Below, in pieces: positions 13,493 to 23,445 of a DNA stretch of 64,000 nt. The notes beneath the pieces are model-generated. The model saw only the letters and a list, made by a program, of their open reading frames with translations. It did not search any database and had not been told where the DNA came from. This DNA is from Warburgia ugandensis (Eukaryota > Streptophyta > Magnoliopsida > Canellales > Canellaceae). Each line of letters starts with the position of its first letter. Positions within the stretch are counted from its first letter, which is position 1. The stretch is from assembly GCA_035236585.1 (NCBI GenBank), contig CP141127.1, positions 71,715,495 through 71,779,494 on the forward strand. Reading direction: 5' to 3'. Made by a program: the position numbers and the translations under genes.

Positions 13493-13965
13493 TAGATCTC
13501 GAGCGCGTTAACAGGAAAGGCAAGGCTGTTGAGAAGCCGTGAGAGCTGCTGAAGACCATTTTTCTATAGTATTAGACAGTGATGTGAGTCATTAAACAGG
13601 ATTATCATTGGATTTTTATTATGGACTGCATATTTTATATTGGTATGTGATTTAGATCTTTGGACATATGTTGGACATTTATATGGGATGTTATGATGGA
13701 TAGACCCTGGGCCATATTATTATTGTCTTTTGAACGTTTATTTGATTTAAAATAAAGGCGCCTATTTATTTGACGTTGATTTATACGCGGATTATTTATT
13801 TATGTTTAAATTACATGTACGCCATTTTGAGAAAGGAAAAATTAACACCCGGAGTTTTAAGATAAGTTTAGTAAAATGTTAAATAAATCTTTTCTCATGG
13901 GATCCCAAATGCTCTTATAAAAAAAAAAAAAAAAATTGTCTTAAAAATCCGGGGTGTTACAAAGT

Positions 13966-13979
13966 TGGTATCAGAGCCC
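13966..13979 (+). other. Primer-binding site, initiator tRNA-Met
   Basis: TGGTATCAGAGCCC lies 4 bp after the 5' LTR end. It matches the complement of the plant initiator tRNA-Met 3' end, the usual primer for plant Ty3/gypsy elements. Confidence 0.92.
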
Positions 13980-14101
13980 AGTCTAGTCCATCATAATCCT
14001 TGTGAATGTCCATTTATATGTGAATAACAGTCCATAATAGTTGTAGAGAGAGAAACGATGAGAGAGGAACTTACACTTAGTGACATGTAAAATTTTGATA
14101 G

Positions 14102-14620
14102 ATGGCTCCTCGGAGAAGGACAAGGTCTACCCCTGCTACACCCGTGGCTCCACCTGCTGAGTCCTCTGATCAAGGGGATCGAGATGCCAATTTATTGAAT
14201 CGGTTAATGTCAGGACTCGTACCACTTATACAGCAGCAGGTTAGGACAGCTGTTGACGCAGCTAACCCTAGCCCTATTCCACCACCTAAAGTGGTACCCA
14301 TGGTTTCATTAGTTCAGTCCTCACAACCGGTACAAGAAACATCGGTACACAGAGCTACGGAGGGCGATGCTACGAGTGACTCTAGTAAGACGGACAAATT
14401 ACTAGAGAGGTTTCAAAAGATGGTAAAACCCTTTTATGGAGATGGTAACACGGAGGAGGCCGAGCGATGGTTATTTGAGGCGGAGAGGACATTCGACGCT
14501 ATGAAGATCTCACCAGATGATCAAGTTAGAGTAGCCTCCTACCTGCTGAAAGGTGAGGCCGGCTTCTGGTGGCAGACTTTCACACTCACCCTGGCACACT
14601 ATTCGGACGTATGCACATGA
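14102..14620 (+). pseudogene. Gypsy gag, truncated
   Basis: The frame opens MAPRRRTRSTPATP, a basic and proline-rich N-terminus typical of plant gypsy Gag. It continues into the retrotransposon gag domain (KPFYGDGNTEEAERWLFEAE..., residues about 105-165; ...EAGFWWQTF). Gag would form the cytoplasmic virus-like particle that packages element RNA. At about codon 165 the homology stops abruptly and unrelated sequence follows. The C-terminal capsid part and the CCHC zinc knuckle that should bind RNA are missing, and no aspartic protease (DTGAS-type motif) is found before RT. It is 172 codons, whereas intact Gag is normally 400 or more. Confidence 0.85.
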
Positions 14621-14904
14621 GCCTGGTTGCAGTGCAACTAAGGCGCACGCGTATACTAGAAACCGTAGAGCGCGCATTCTAGAACCGCGGCATGTAGGAC
14701 CCTAGGCACTACAATTGGGTTGTCCATTAAGGCGCGACCTTGAAAAATCCAAATTTCGGAGCCTATATAACTCCGCTTGACAAGCCAAAAGGACCGTTGC
14801 GTCCGTAATTTTGACACAGACCCAATTATACAATAAAATGCAGGACATTCTTAGATAAAGATCAACCTAAAAATATCATAGAGTAACCCCTAGAAACCAA
14901 CAAA
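14621..14904 (+). other. Non-retroviral segment in place of gag C-terminus and protease
   Basis: This stretch of about 285 bp has no Gag, zinc-knuckle or protease coding in any frame. It contains GC-rich patches and a TATA-like 'cctatataac' (about 14763). RT homology resumes right after it with a KPYRMAPAELREL-like sequence. It reads as a replacement, either captured DNA or filler at a deletion. Its source is unknown. Confidence 0.6.
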
Positions 14905-16099
14905 CCATATAGGATGGCTCCAGCAGAGTTGAGAGAACTTCAGGTACAATTGCAAGAGTTCTTGGATAAGGGCTTTATCGGTAGCCGAGTGGATCACCAT
15001 GGGGAGCACCAGTCCTTTTCGTGAAGAAAAAGGATGGATCACTGAGACTATGCATTGATTATCGGTTGTTGAATGGTGTTACTATAAAGAACCGATACCC
15101 TTTGCCACGCATAGATGATTTATTTGATCAGCTCCAATCGGCACAAGTGTTCTCCAAGATAGATCTGAGGTCAGGGTATCATCAGCTGAGGGTTAGAGAA
15201 GAGGATATCTCGAAGACTGCCTTTAGGAGTCGTTATGGTCATTATGAGTTTCTAGTGATGCCGTTTGGATTGACGAACGCACCTGCAGTGTTCATGGATC
15301 TAATGAACCGTGTCTTTCGAGCTTATTTGGATAAGTTCGTGATTGTATTTGTGGATGACATCTTGATTTATTCGCCTAGTCATGAGACACATAGAGAGCA
15401 TCTCCACACGGTATTAGACACACTTCGTCGACATCAGTTGTATGCCAAGTTTAGTAAGTGTGATTTTTGGCTAGACCAGGTGCATTTCTTAGGCCACGTC
15501 ATATCTAAGGATGGAGTGGCCGTGGATTCAACAAAGGTAGAGGCAGTACTACACTGGGAGAGGCCCAAGACAGTGACTGAGATACGCAGTTTTCTCGGTT
15601 TAGCAGGGTATTATCGTCGTTTTATAGAGGAATTCTCTAAGATCGCATTACCATTGACCACCCTGACTAGGAAAGACACTCAATTTGTATGGACCGAGGC
15701 TTGCGAGGAGAGCTTCCAAGAGCTCAAGAGGAGACTTACTACCGCTCCGGTATTGACCTTACCATCCGGGGCGGCGGTTATGTAGTTTATTGTGACGCCT
15801 CCGGCAAGGGATTAGGAGCAATGTTGATGCAACATGGGAAGGTAATTGCCTATGCGTCTAGACAGCTGAAGACACATGAGGTAAATTACCCAACACATGA
15901 CATGGAATTAGCAGCCGTGGTATTTGCGTTGAAGTCCTGGAGACATTATCTTTATGGTGAGAGATTTGAGGTATTCACTGATCATAAGAGCCTCAAGTAC
16001 TTCTTTACTCAGAGTGAATTGAATATGAGGCAGCGCAGATGGATGGAGTATCTCAAGGACTTCGACTTCACCATACGGTACCATCCCTGGGAAGGCTAA
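14905..16099 (+). pseudogene. Gypsy reverse transcriptase and RNase H, frameshifted
   Basis: Reverse transcriptase and RNase H copy the genomic RNA into cDNA. RT begins near 14905 (YRMAPAELRELQ..., ...LDKGFI). After a frameshift near 14980 it continues in the 15021-15785 frame with [15 protein letters not shown], the catalytic DLRSGYHQ region, [15 protein letters not shown] and [10 protein letters not shown] (the xxDD active site). A second shift near 15770 leads into RNase H ([44 protein letters not shown]). A one-base excess in 'ccatccctggg' near 16086 breaks [12 protein letters not shown]. Active-site residues are intact but no single frame spans the enzymes. The breaks could be real mutations or consensus errors. 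Confidence 0.92.
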
Positions 16100-17577
16100 T
16101 GTCGTTGCGGATGCCCCGAGTAGGAAGGCGGGTGTGATGATTGCCAATTTGACGACTCGGTCTAAGTTCTTTGACAGGATCTTAGAGGCACAGGGCAAAG
16201 ACAAGGAAACACAAGATCTGACAGATAAGACAGATTTTTCGAGGGGACCAGATGGAGGAGTTAGATTTAAAGGAAGGTTGGTAGTACCAGCAGATGACAA
16301 ATTGAAGCGCGAGTTACTTCAAGAAGCACACCAATCCCCTTATACAATTCATCCTGGGGGTACGAAAATGTATCAGGATCTCAAGAGGCATTTCTGGTGG
16401 AATGGTATGAAAAAGGATGTTGGAGAGTGCGTAGCACGATGTTTGACCTGTCGGCCGGGTCAAGGCCGAGCATCGGCGTCCATCAGGACTACTTCAGACA
16501 CTGGACCTTCTAGAGTGGAAGTGGGACCATATTACCATGGACTTCGTTCTAGGTCTTCCGAGGACCGCTAGCGGCCACGACATGATATGGGTCGTTGTGG
16601 ACAGGTTGACCAAGTCTGCTCATTTCCTTCCTATCGAGACAAAATCGACCGTGGATAGCTTAGCGAAATTATATGTTAAGGAGATCGTCGGTCTACATGG
16701 CGTTCCCTTGACAATTATAGCGGATCGAGATACGCGATTTACCTCAAAATACAGGAAGAGCGTGCAAGAGGCATTAGGGTCGAGACTGAAATTTAGCACA
16801 GCATTCCATCCTCGAGACGGACGGACGGAGCGAGAGGACCATCCGGACTATTGAGGATATGCTACGAGCCTGTGTTATGGATTGGAAGGGTAGTGGGAAG
16901 ATCATTTACCTTTGGTGGAATTTGCTTATAATAATAGTCATCACGCTAGTATTGGGATGGCTCCATATGAGGCACTTTATGGCAGACCTTGTCGGTCACC
17001 TTTATGTTGGAGTGATGTAGGAGAAAGACGCGTGGTGAAATCTGAGTTAGTGGAAGAATGTGCGAGAGAAAGTCCAACTCATTCGGAAGAGGTTGCGACT
17101 CTCACGGTCGACGAGAAAAGTTATGCGAGACAAGAGGCGAAAGGACTTAGAGTTCTTTGAGGGCGAGCATGTATTCTTGAAAGTTTCTCCTATGAAAGGG
17201 GTGTTGAGGTTTGGAAATAAAGGAAAGCTTAGTCCCAGGTATATTGGACCTTTCGAGATCTTACGACGAGTTGGGTCAGTGGCATACCAGCTAGCCTTAC
17301 CACCACGGTAGCAAATGTGCATGACGTCTTTCACGTGTCTATGCTGAGGAAATACGTGCCAGATCCCTCACATGTATTGGAGCAGATCCCAGGAGATCTA
17401 CAGGCTAACATGACATTTGAGGAGAGACCAGTGCGCGTCTTAGATACAAGAGTCAAGGAGTTAAGGAATAAGACCATTGCCTTGGTCAAAGTCCTTTGGC
17501 AGCATCATTCACTACAGGAGGCTACCTGGGAGACTGAGGAGGAGATGCGAAAGATACAGCCAGAGTTATTTACATAG
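16100..17577 (+). pseudogene. Gypsy integrase with GPY/F and chromodomain-like tail, frameshifted
   Basis: Integrase inserts the cDNA. The HHCC zinc finger is seen at about 16310-16455 (EAHQSPYTIHPGGTKM ... CVARCLTC). A frameshift near 16455 precedes the catalytic core in the 16537 frame (MDFVLGLP, VVVDRLTKSAHF, IIADRDTRFTS). Further shifts near 16815-16900 disturb the region of the catalytic Glu. The core resumes at 16912 ([23 protein letters not shown]). The GPY/F module follows (SPRYIGPFEILRRVGSVAYQLALPP, about 17230-17310). Then comes HDVFHVSMLRKYVPDPSHVL and a C-terminal tail with VLWQHHSLQEATWETE, a chromodomain-like signature of chromoviruses that can steer integration to marked chromatin. 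At least three breaks make it non-functional as read. Confidence 0.9.
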
Positions 17578-17607
17578 AGGTATGTAGCTAAATTTCGAGG
17601 ACGAAAT

Positions 17608-17626
17608 TTTTATAAGGAGGGAAGAA
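17608..17626 (+). other. Polypurine tract for plus-strand priming
   Basis: The purine-rich stretch ending 'aaggagggaagaa' directly abuts the 3' LTR start at 17627, as required for second-strand synthesis. Confidence 0.85.
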
Positions 17627-20511
17627 TGTAATATCCTTAATTTTAAAGATAAAAATAGGAAATTATTAAATAAATTAAAATAAAAATTTATGGATGAAAT
17701 TATTTCCTGAAAACATAATAATTAGAAAGTGCTCGTCGATACGAATCCAACGCCACCAAGAACGCGAAAAACGGAGCTCAAACGAGGGAGTTATGAGCCG
17801 TCAAAGTTGTAAGGGCAAAATGGTCTTTTGACAGAAACGTGTTACACAGGGTCCAAATTGATAACGGCACCCCTGTCTACACACGTCTCTACCAGTCCGG
17901 CGAAATCGCCGGAGAGACGTGGGAAGAGCCGTGTGGGGAAGAGTTTCTCTTCCCCAAGACTCTAAAACCCTATATCTATGCTCCTCTAGGAGCCAAAACG
18001 CTCCACTTTGAGCGTTTTCCATGAATGATACGCAAAACCCTAGACCTGCAAAAATCTGAAGTTTCCGGCGAGTGGAGCCCCGGCAACACGAGCAAACCCC
18101 GATCAGGCACAAGGTAAGCCTCAAATGCATGTTTTCTGTATTTATTAATTAGAAAATTAATTAGGGAAAGTATTTAAAAATTAGGAAAAAAATCAGATTT
18201 TTAGGAACCTGTGTGCACGCTACTGTTGGAGTGTGATTTCACGGATCAAACCTTGTCCGTTTGAAAATCGCACCGTCCAACTAGTGCACAAGAGACCCAA
18301 GAGCATACCCTTTAAATTTGGGAGTGATCCAACGGTGGAATTGCCCAGAAAACTCAAAAACCAGTACCTAGGGAGGTTTTTAGGAACTTGGGAAAAATCG
18401 TTTAAAAACCATGGTTTTTGAGAAAATTAGTGCAAAAAGAGGGCATAAATGGATTCTAGAGAGAATTCTGAAGAAAATGGCGCAAAAATCACGCAAAACG
18501 GAGCTCTGTAGCTCCGCCGGAGGCGACCGGAATCCGGTCGTCTTCTCCGGCGTCGTCAACGGCGTCGGCGCCAGGACGCACACGGAGACGCACTGAGGAC
18601 GACGTCATACGACATCATCGTCGCACGCGTGCGTCACGGTGCCGAAGAAGCACGGCGCGCGTCCCGTGCGGCGTCTGCGACGCCGTGCGTCTTCGTGCGC
18701 CAGTGTACGCCGGTGTAAACCGGCGGAAAAGAGGCGCCGCCGGTTTAAACCACCTTATGGTGGTCCGGCAGGCCCCATTTTAGCGTAGTTTTCACTAAAA
18801 CTTGATTTTTGGGAGCTAGAGAGGTCCAAATCACGATCCGGAAGAGGCGTTGTGACCGTATTGATGACGCGGACCTAGTTTTAACTTAAAAACTTAGAAA
18901 TGACCACTTTTTATTTAGGAAAATTTTAAAATAGTGATGTGACATGTACAGGTGCACTTGAATATACCAATTAAAGGGAGTTATTGGCAAGCTAGTGATC
19001 TCACACTGAGGTAGGTGACGACAACTAATGTTTTGCCTTGATTTTTAAACCATGTTTAAACATAGCATCATGTGTGATTGTGTTTTAAAATGCAATTATT
19101 ATTTACCGTGGATTTCATGCTACATTGCGTACAGGATGGTTATTCCAAATTGAAATCTTTTACTGAATAAACTTATTTCAAATGCTTTTACAAGTATGAT
19201 GTTAATTTGTTATGCTTACTTAGAGACTTATTTCTTATTATATATATAGAAAATGCATGGATTTACATGGAAATGAGAATAGAAGCTTATTAGCTGGTCC
19301 TTTGATAGGCTAACCCGGGATGAGGGGCATGTCTTGGGGATTGCAAGCTATAAGTGCTCTTGAGTTTTAGCATATACATATGATTTCCGTGTTTTATATT
19401 TGATGACGGGTGCTCTCGCCGGTGGGCGTCATCTTAGGAGGGATAGGGTAGGCCACCCACCTTCCGAGATTATGATGTGATGAGTTTGTAATATGATAGA
19501 CACATGCCCATAGATGGCATTCGGTAGGGGTTTGGTAACATGGATAGTCCACACTACCGGTCGAGCCTTTCCATGGGGACGGACGCTAAGTCTCCCGTTA
19601 TGGTGTCGACGGGGAGCGGCGGTGGTTGATACCCATGGAGGGTTGCCACCGCATGATGGCCCATATTCTTATTATGTGTGCATGTATGATGAGCATGGTT
19701 ATTGATGATATGCACAGGTGTGACGACACTCGAGAGGTTGACTACGTGTACTCGATCAGGGATGTTAGTGCGATGTGATGGGACCCATTACCTTAGGGTG
19801 CCCTTATTCTGGATGTATGCTCCATTTTATTGATTCATGTCATGTTTTAACTCCGTGAATTTCATGTTTTAGCATATGGAATAAATTGGCATTTATTGAA
19901 CATGGCATTATGATATCACTATCTTCATAAATGTTAGATTTTTCATCAGTATTGTTCATTATTTCTTGCATTTATTACATTAATTGTCTATGTACCTACA
20001 CAAGCGATAGCTTCTTTGAGGCATTGCTTTGTTTTGCAATGCCTTAGATCTCGAGCGCGATAACAGAAAGGCAAGGCCGTTGAGAAGCCGTGAGAGCTGT
20101 CAAGACCATTTTTCTATAGTATTAGACAGTGATGTGAGTCATTAAACAGGATTATCATTGGATTTTTATTATGGACTGCATATTTTATATTGGTATGTGA
20201 TTTAGATCTTTGGACATATGTTGGACATTTATATGGGATGTTATGATGGATAGACCCTGGGCCATATTATTATTGTCTTTTGAACGTTTATTTGATTTAA
20301 AATAAAGGCGCCTATTTATTTGACGTTGATTTATACGCGGATTATTTATTTATGTTTAAATTACATGTACGCCATTTTGAGAAAGGAAAAATTAACACCC
20401 GGAGTTTTAAGATAAGTTTAGTAAAATGTTAAATAAATCTTTTCTCATGGGATCCCAAATGCTCTTATTAAAAAAAAAAAAAAATTTGTCTTAAAAATCC
20501 GGGGTGTTACA
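17627..20511 (+). repeat. 3' LTR of the gypsy element (2,885 bp)
   Basis: Same ends and internal order as the 5' LTR. It lacks 14 bp of the CpG block (near 18570) and differs by a run of tiny indels clustered at about 19290-20100. It is followed by AAGT, which are the four bases that follow the 5' LTR in the leader, and not by a target duplication. The junction with TRIM sequence is at 20515/20516. Confidence 0.95.
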
Positions 20512-20515
20512 AAGT

Positions 20516-20961
20516 CTGGGCAACTGGGGAAGAACAAAACTGTGCGGGGTGTATGGGCACTCCGGCACAGACAATATCGTTGCAGGGTGTGGGCCCTCAG
20601 GCTGTTACAAGTGGTATCAAAGCCAGACCCCGACCCGGTGTGGGTGGCTAGCCGCACGTGGGCACTCGCGTGTGGTAAGACACGCGGGGACGCGTGTCCC
20701 CTAAGGGGGAGAGGTTGTGAAGCCTTGGCCGATGAGGGCGAGCCAAGAGGGCTGGCAGGCTTCTAGGCAAGGTGAAAGACTGAGAGTTAGTCCTACATCG
20801 CTAGGGGAAAAGTTACTGAGCTCTTGATAAGAGTGATGAGGACTTCCCTTGCAACGAGGCCTTTTCCCTGGGCAACTGGGGAAGAACAAAACTGTGCGGG
20901 GTGTATGGGCACTCCGGCACAGACAATATCGTTGCAGGGTGTGGGCCCTCAGGCTGTTACA
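20516..20961 (+). mobile_element. TRIM-like mini LTR retroelement, 5'-truncated
   Basis: A 94-bp sequence at 20516-20609 is repeated at 20868-20961, and both copies end GGCTGTTACA. The right copy is the tail of a 181-bp LTR (20781-20961) starting TGAGAGTTAGTCCTACATCG, a start style typical of plant TRIMs. After the left copy comes a Met-tRNA PBS (TGGTATCAAAGCC, 20612-20624) and a non-coding interior (20610-20780) ending in a purine-rich stretch. An intact version would be about 533 bp. The first 87 bp of the left LTR are missing and replaced by gypsy sequence. With no coding capacity, a TRIM depends on enzymes of other elements. Confidence 0.85.
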
Positions 20962-21413
20962 AGATATTAGAAAAACCTACATCTAATTCAGGATTGACCT
21001 AATAGAGTGTTAATCAAATGATCTAGGCTGTTAATTTAGGATTAACTACCAGATCAAGAGAGTTATCACTTGGATTTGTTATTTTGAGATGTGAGAACTC
21101 CAAGTAATAGATGACTTATGATATGACAAGTACTTCAGAGTGCATGACGTGACGTTGCTTACGCGCCTAACTAGAGTATTGCGTGTGTTGAGGTAGGTGA
21201 TCACATTTGGGAGTTCTCCTTAATTTCATTAATCATGACTTGTTATCTGAAATTCTTGAGGCATGTGTTTTATCCACTATTGTGTTTTATTGTACATGTT
21301 TAGTCCTTCATGTTTGATATTGTGACGTTTGATTTCATGATCATCCATATTTTGATATGTGATGGATTACACCTTATCATAGATCTTGACTTGAGACCAT
21401 TGGGTGAAGAGGG

Positions 21414-21660
21414 GTAAGCTGAGTCTTGTACCGATTTGAGGGCGGGCCAGGGGATGGCTGACAGGCTTTCGTCAGGAAATGGACTGATGCGGGATGCACG
21501 TCAGGGACCCAAGGTCCGATTGTATCAGGTGAAGCGAGGTAAGCTGAGTCTTGTACCCATCTGAGGGCAGGTCAGGGGATGGCTAACAAGATTTCGTTGA
21601 AAAATGGACTGATGCAGGATGTACGTGAAGGACCTACGGTTGGAATGAGTACTCATTACC
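21414..21660 (+). repeat. 125-bp tandem duplication in the outer LTR
   Basis: The block starting 'gtaagctgagtcttgtacc' occurs at 21414 and again at 21539. Both copies continue with the 'ggggatggct' and 'atggactgatgc' blocks in the same order. The copies have diverged moderately. Confidence 0.85.
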
Positions 21661-22491
21661 ATCGCCACGAGTGTAGTCGAGACACTCCTAGAGCTTGATT
21701 GTGCATGACATTCCATGATTAGGACATGCATTATATTTTTCTGTGGACACAGACTTTTGTTATTGTGATGGATGTGTATTCATATATTTCCTACCTTGCA
21801 TGCTATGACACTCAAATTTGATAACAAATTATTTAGCTCATGATTTCCTGATTTATCCATTATAGATGTTTGATGTTTGACATGCTTTGTATACATTTTT
21901 CTTATGGGATTTCACCATAATTATGATACTTCATGTCATGTAATTTTAGCGTATTTATTATCAAATGTGAATCAGTTACACAAGCATAGCTTGTTGAGGC
22001 ATTGCTTTATTTTGCAATGCCTCATATTTGGAGCATAATAGCACTAAGAGAAAGCAAGTGGAGTATCATTGATTAGAGCGAGGACCACGGGGATTATCTA
22101 CATTTTGTATTTTAGAGACTGATTTAGTATATGTCTCTCGAGCTTGTGTTTATATTTGTATGGGCTGTACATAGATGTTGACATTTTAGATAGATTGGAC
22201 CCCACTCTACTTATATAGTGTACCTTTACTTGCCGATGTGTGTATGACGTGGTGATCAGAGATGAACCCTAGGGGATTTAAACATATTGTTCTTATTTTT
22301 GTCTTTTCACAACTATGTATGATTTATGGTGGTTTTACTTTGAGCATGCTCAGTGTATCGACGATTTGATTTCTATTTATTACCGGGGTTTCGGATATTG
22401 GATGACCCTCGGGAATTTCTTTCAAACGCTATGTTAAATATGTTAATTGCAAGTTTTTATTTTCAGGGATCCCGCCTATTTTATAAAGCAA

Positions 22492-22536
22492 ATTATTATT
22501 ATTATTATTATTGTTGTTGTTGTTGTTGTTGTTGTT
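22492..22536 (+). repeat. Compound (ATT)n(GTT)n microsatellite
   Basis: About seven ATT units run directly into about eight GTT units, just inside the 3' end of the outer LTR. Confidence 0.9.
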
Positions 22537-22619
22537 ATGTATGGAAAAAAGGTTTAGAAAACCTAGGGTGTCACATTTATAAATTTAATTTAACAACTAA
22601 GGCCAATTTCACTAAATTT

Positions 22620-23390
22620 GTAATTTATTAGGCCCATTACTATTATTAGTAGTCTGTATTTAATCAAATGTTTGGGATTAATTAGGCCCATTAATATTAT
22701 TATTATGTTCGATTAACTACTATGGCCTAACAAAATTTAATCAGGCTTGGGATTGATTAGGCTCATTACAATTATTAATAGAAATTATTTTCATCCAAGG
22801 TTTAAGATTAATTAGGCCCATTAGTATTATTAATAGGTCCAATTTAACAACTATGGCCTGCAAGAATTTAACTAGGTTTATGATGCCATTAGAAATACTA
22901 GTATACATTGTTTAATCCAAAGTTCAAGATTAATTAGGCTCATTAGCATTATTACTAGGTCCAATTTAACAACTAGAGTCATTATAATATAACTAATTTT
23001 AGAATTAATTAGGCCTATTAGCATTGTTCACAGGTTAAATTTAACAACTATAGCCAACTAGACTTTAATTATATTTGAGATTAATAGACTTTAATTATAT
23101 TTGAGATTCGTTAAGCTCATTATCATTATTTGTATTCCTTATTTAATCCAAGGTTTAAGATTAATTAGGCCAACAAGCAATACTAGCAGGTCTAATAATA
23201 TAATTATGGCCCATTAAAATTTAACTAAGCTTAAGCCTAATTAGGTTCATTATAATTATTAATAGGCTTTATTTAATCCAAGGTTTAAGATTAATTAGGC
23301 CCTTCAACATTATTAGTAGGTCCAATTTAACAACTAAGGTGCAATAGAATTTAACCAAGTGTTGAAATTAATTAAGCACATCACATATTA
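22620..23390 (+). repeat. Degenerate tandem array, about 128-bp unit made of two sub-units
   Basis: The core 'ttaattaggcccatta' and its variants recur at 22677, 22752, 22806, 22931, 23007, 23160, 23238 and 23291. The spacings alternate between about 75 and about 53 bp, so the higher-order unit is about 128 bp, in roughly five to six decayed copies. A 23-bp duplication (around 23060-23105) interrupts one unit. No coding is visible. Confidence 0.8.
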
Positions 23391-23445
23391 AATAAGTTTA
23401 ATAATAATTGTAAGGGCTGCCCTTACAATTACTATTAAACTTATT
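23391..23445. repeat. 27-bp foldback with a 1-nt spacer
   Basis: The arms 23391-23417 and 23419-23445 are reverse complements except for one mismatch. The centre is gggc-t-gccc. The transcript would form a long hairpin and the DNA a cruciform. It borders the tandem array. Confidence 0.9.

Larger units (their letters stand above)
11052..13961 (+). repeat. 5' LTR of the gypsy element (2,910 bp)
   Basis: It begins TGTAATATCC and ends GGTGTTACA. The match to 17627-20511 is near-identical by eye, with about 15 substitutions and about 15 small indels. Inside are a CpG-dense block (11930-12200), a TATA-like sequence (12678-12690), a hairpin (13467-13492) and a poly-A run (about 13918-13935). The antisense open frame 12678-13163 recurs in related LTR copies only because the LTR is repeated. 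Confidence 0.95.
11052..20961 (+). mobile_element. Composite retroelement: Ty3/gypsy element joined to a TRIM
   Basis: The left end is the gypsy 5' LTR start (TGTAATATCC). The right end is the end of a TRIM LTR (GGCTGTTACA). The exact 5-bp duplication AGATA lies immediately outside both ends (11047-11051 and 20962-20966), whereas the five bases after the gypsy 3' LTR (20512-20516) do not match. The whole 9.9 kb therefore behaves as one insertion. Parts: 5' LTR 11052-13961, PBS 13966-13979, gag, pol, PPT, 3' LTR 17627-20511, four bases identical to the gypsy leader (AAGT), then a 5'-truncated TRIM. Family motifs and the C-terminal chromodomain-like tail suggest a chromovirus (Tekay/Del-like). 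Confidence 0.85.
9557..22575 (+). mobile_element. Outer solo LTR of a gypsy-type element, split by a nested insertion
   Basis: The sequence starts TGTAATCTCC at 9557 and ends GGGTGTCACA at 22575. It is flanked by an exact 5-bp duplication TTTAT (9552-9556 and 22576-22580). Removing the nested insertion 11052-20966 leaves about 3.1 kb. That is close in size to the 2.9 kb LTRs of the nested element, whose ends (TGTAATATCC...GGTGTTACA) are clearly related. Both also share an internal block around the hairpin at 21997-22022. No primer-binding site or pol lies inside the outer part. I therefore infer a solo LTR left by LTR-LTR recombination of a related, older family. Confidence 0.85.

Noticed and set aside
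20512-20516. Target duplication directly after the gypsy 3' LTR
   Set aside because: AAGTC does not match the AGATA before the 5' LTR. AGATA is found only after the TRIM LTR.
22620-23390. CRISPR-like array
   Set aside because: Repeats are degenerate, AT-rich and dimeric with no unique spacers, and the genome is a plant's.
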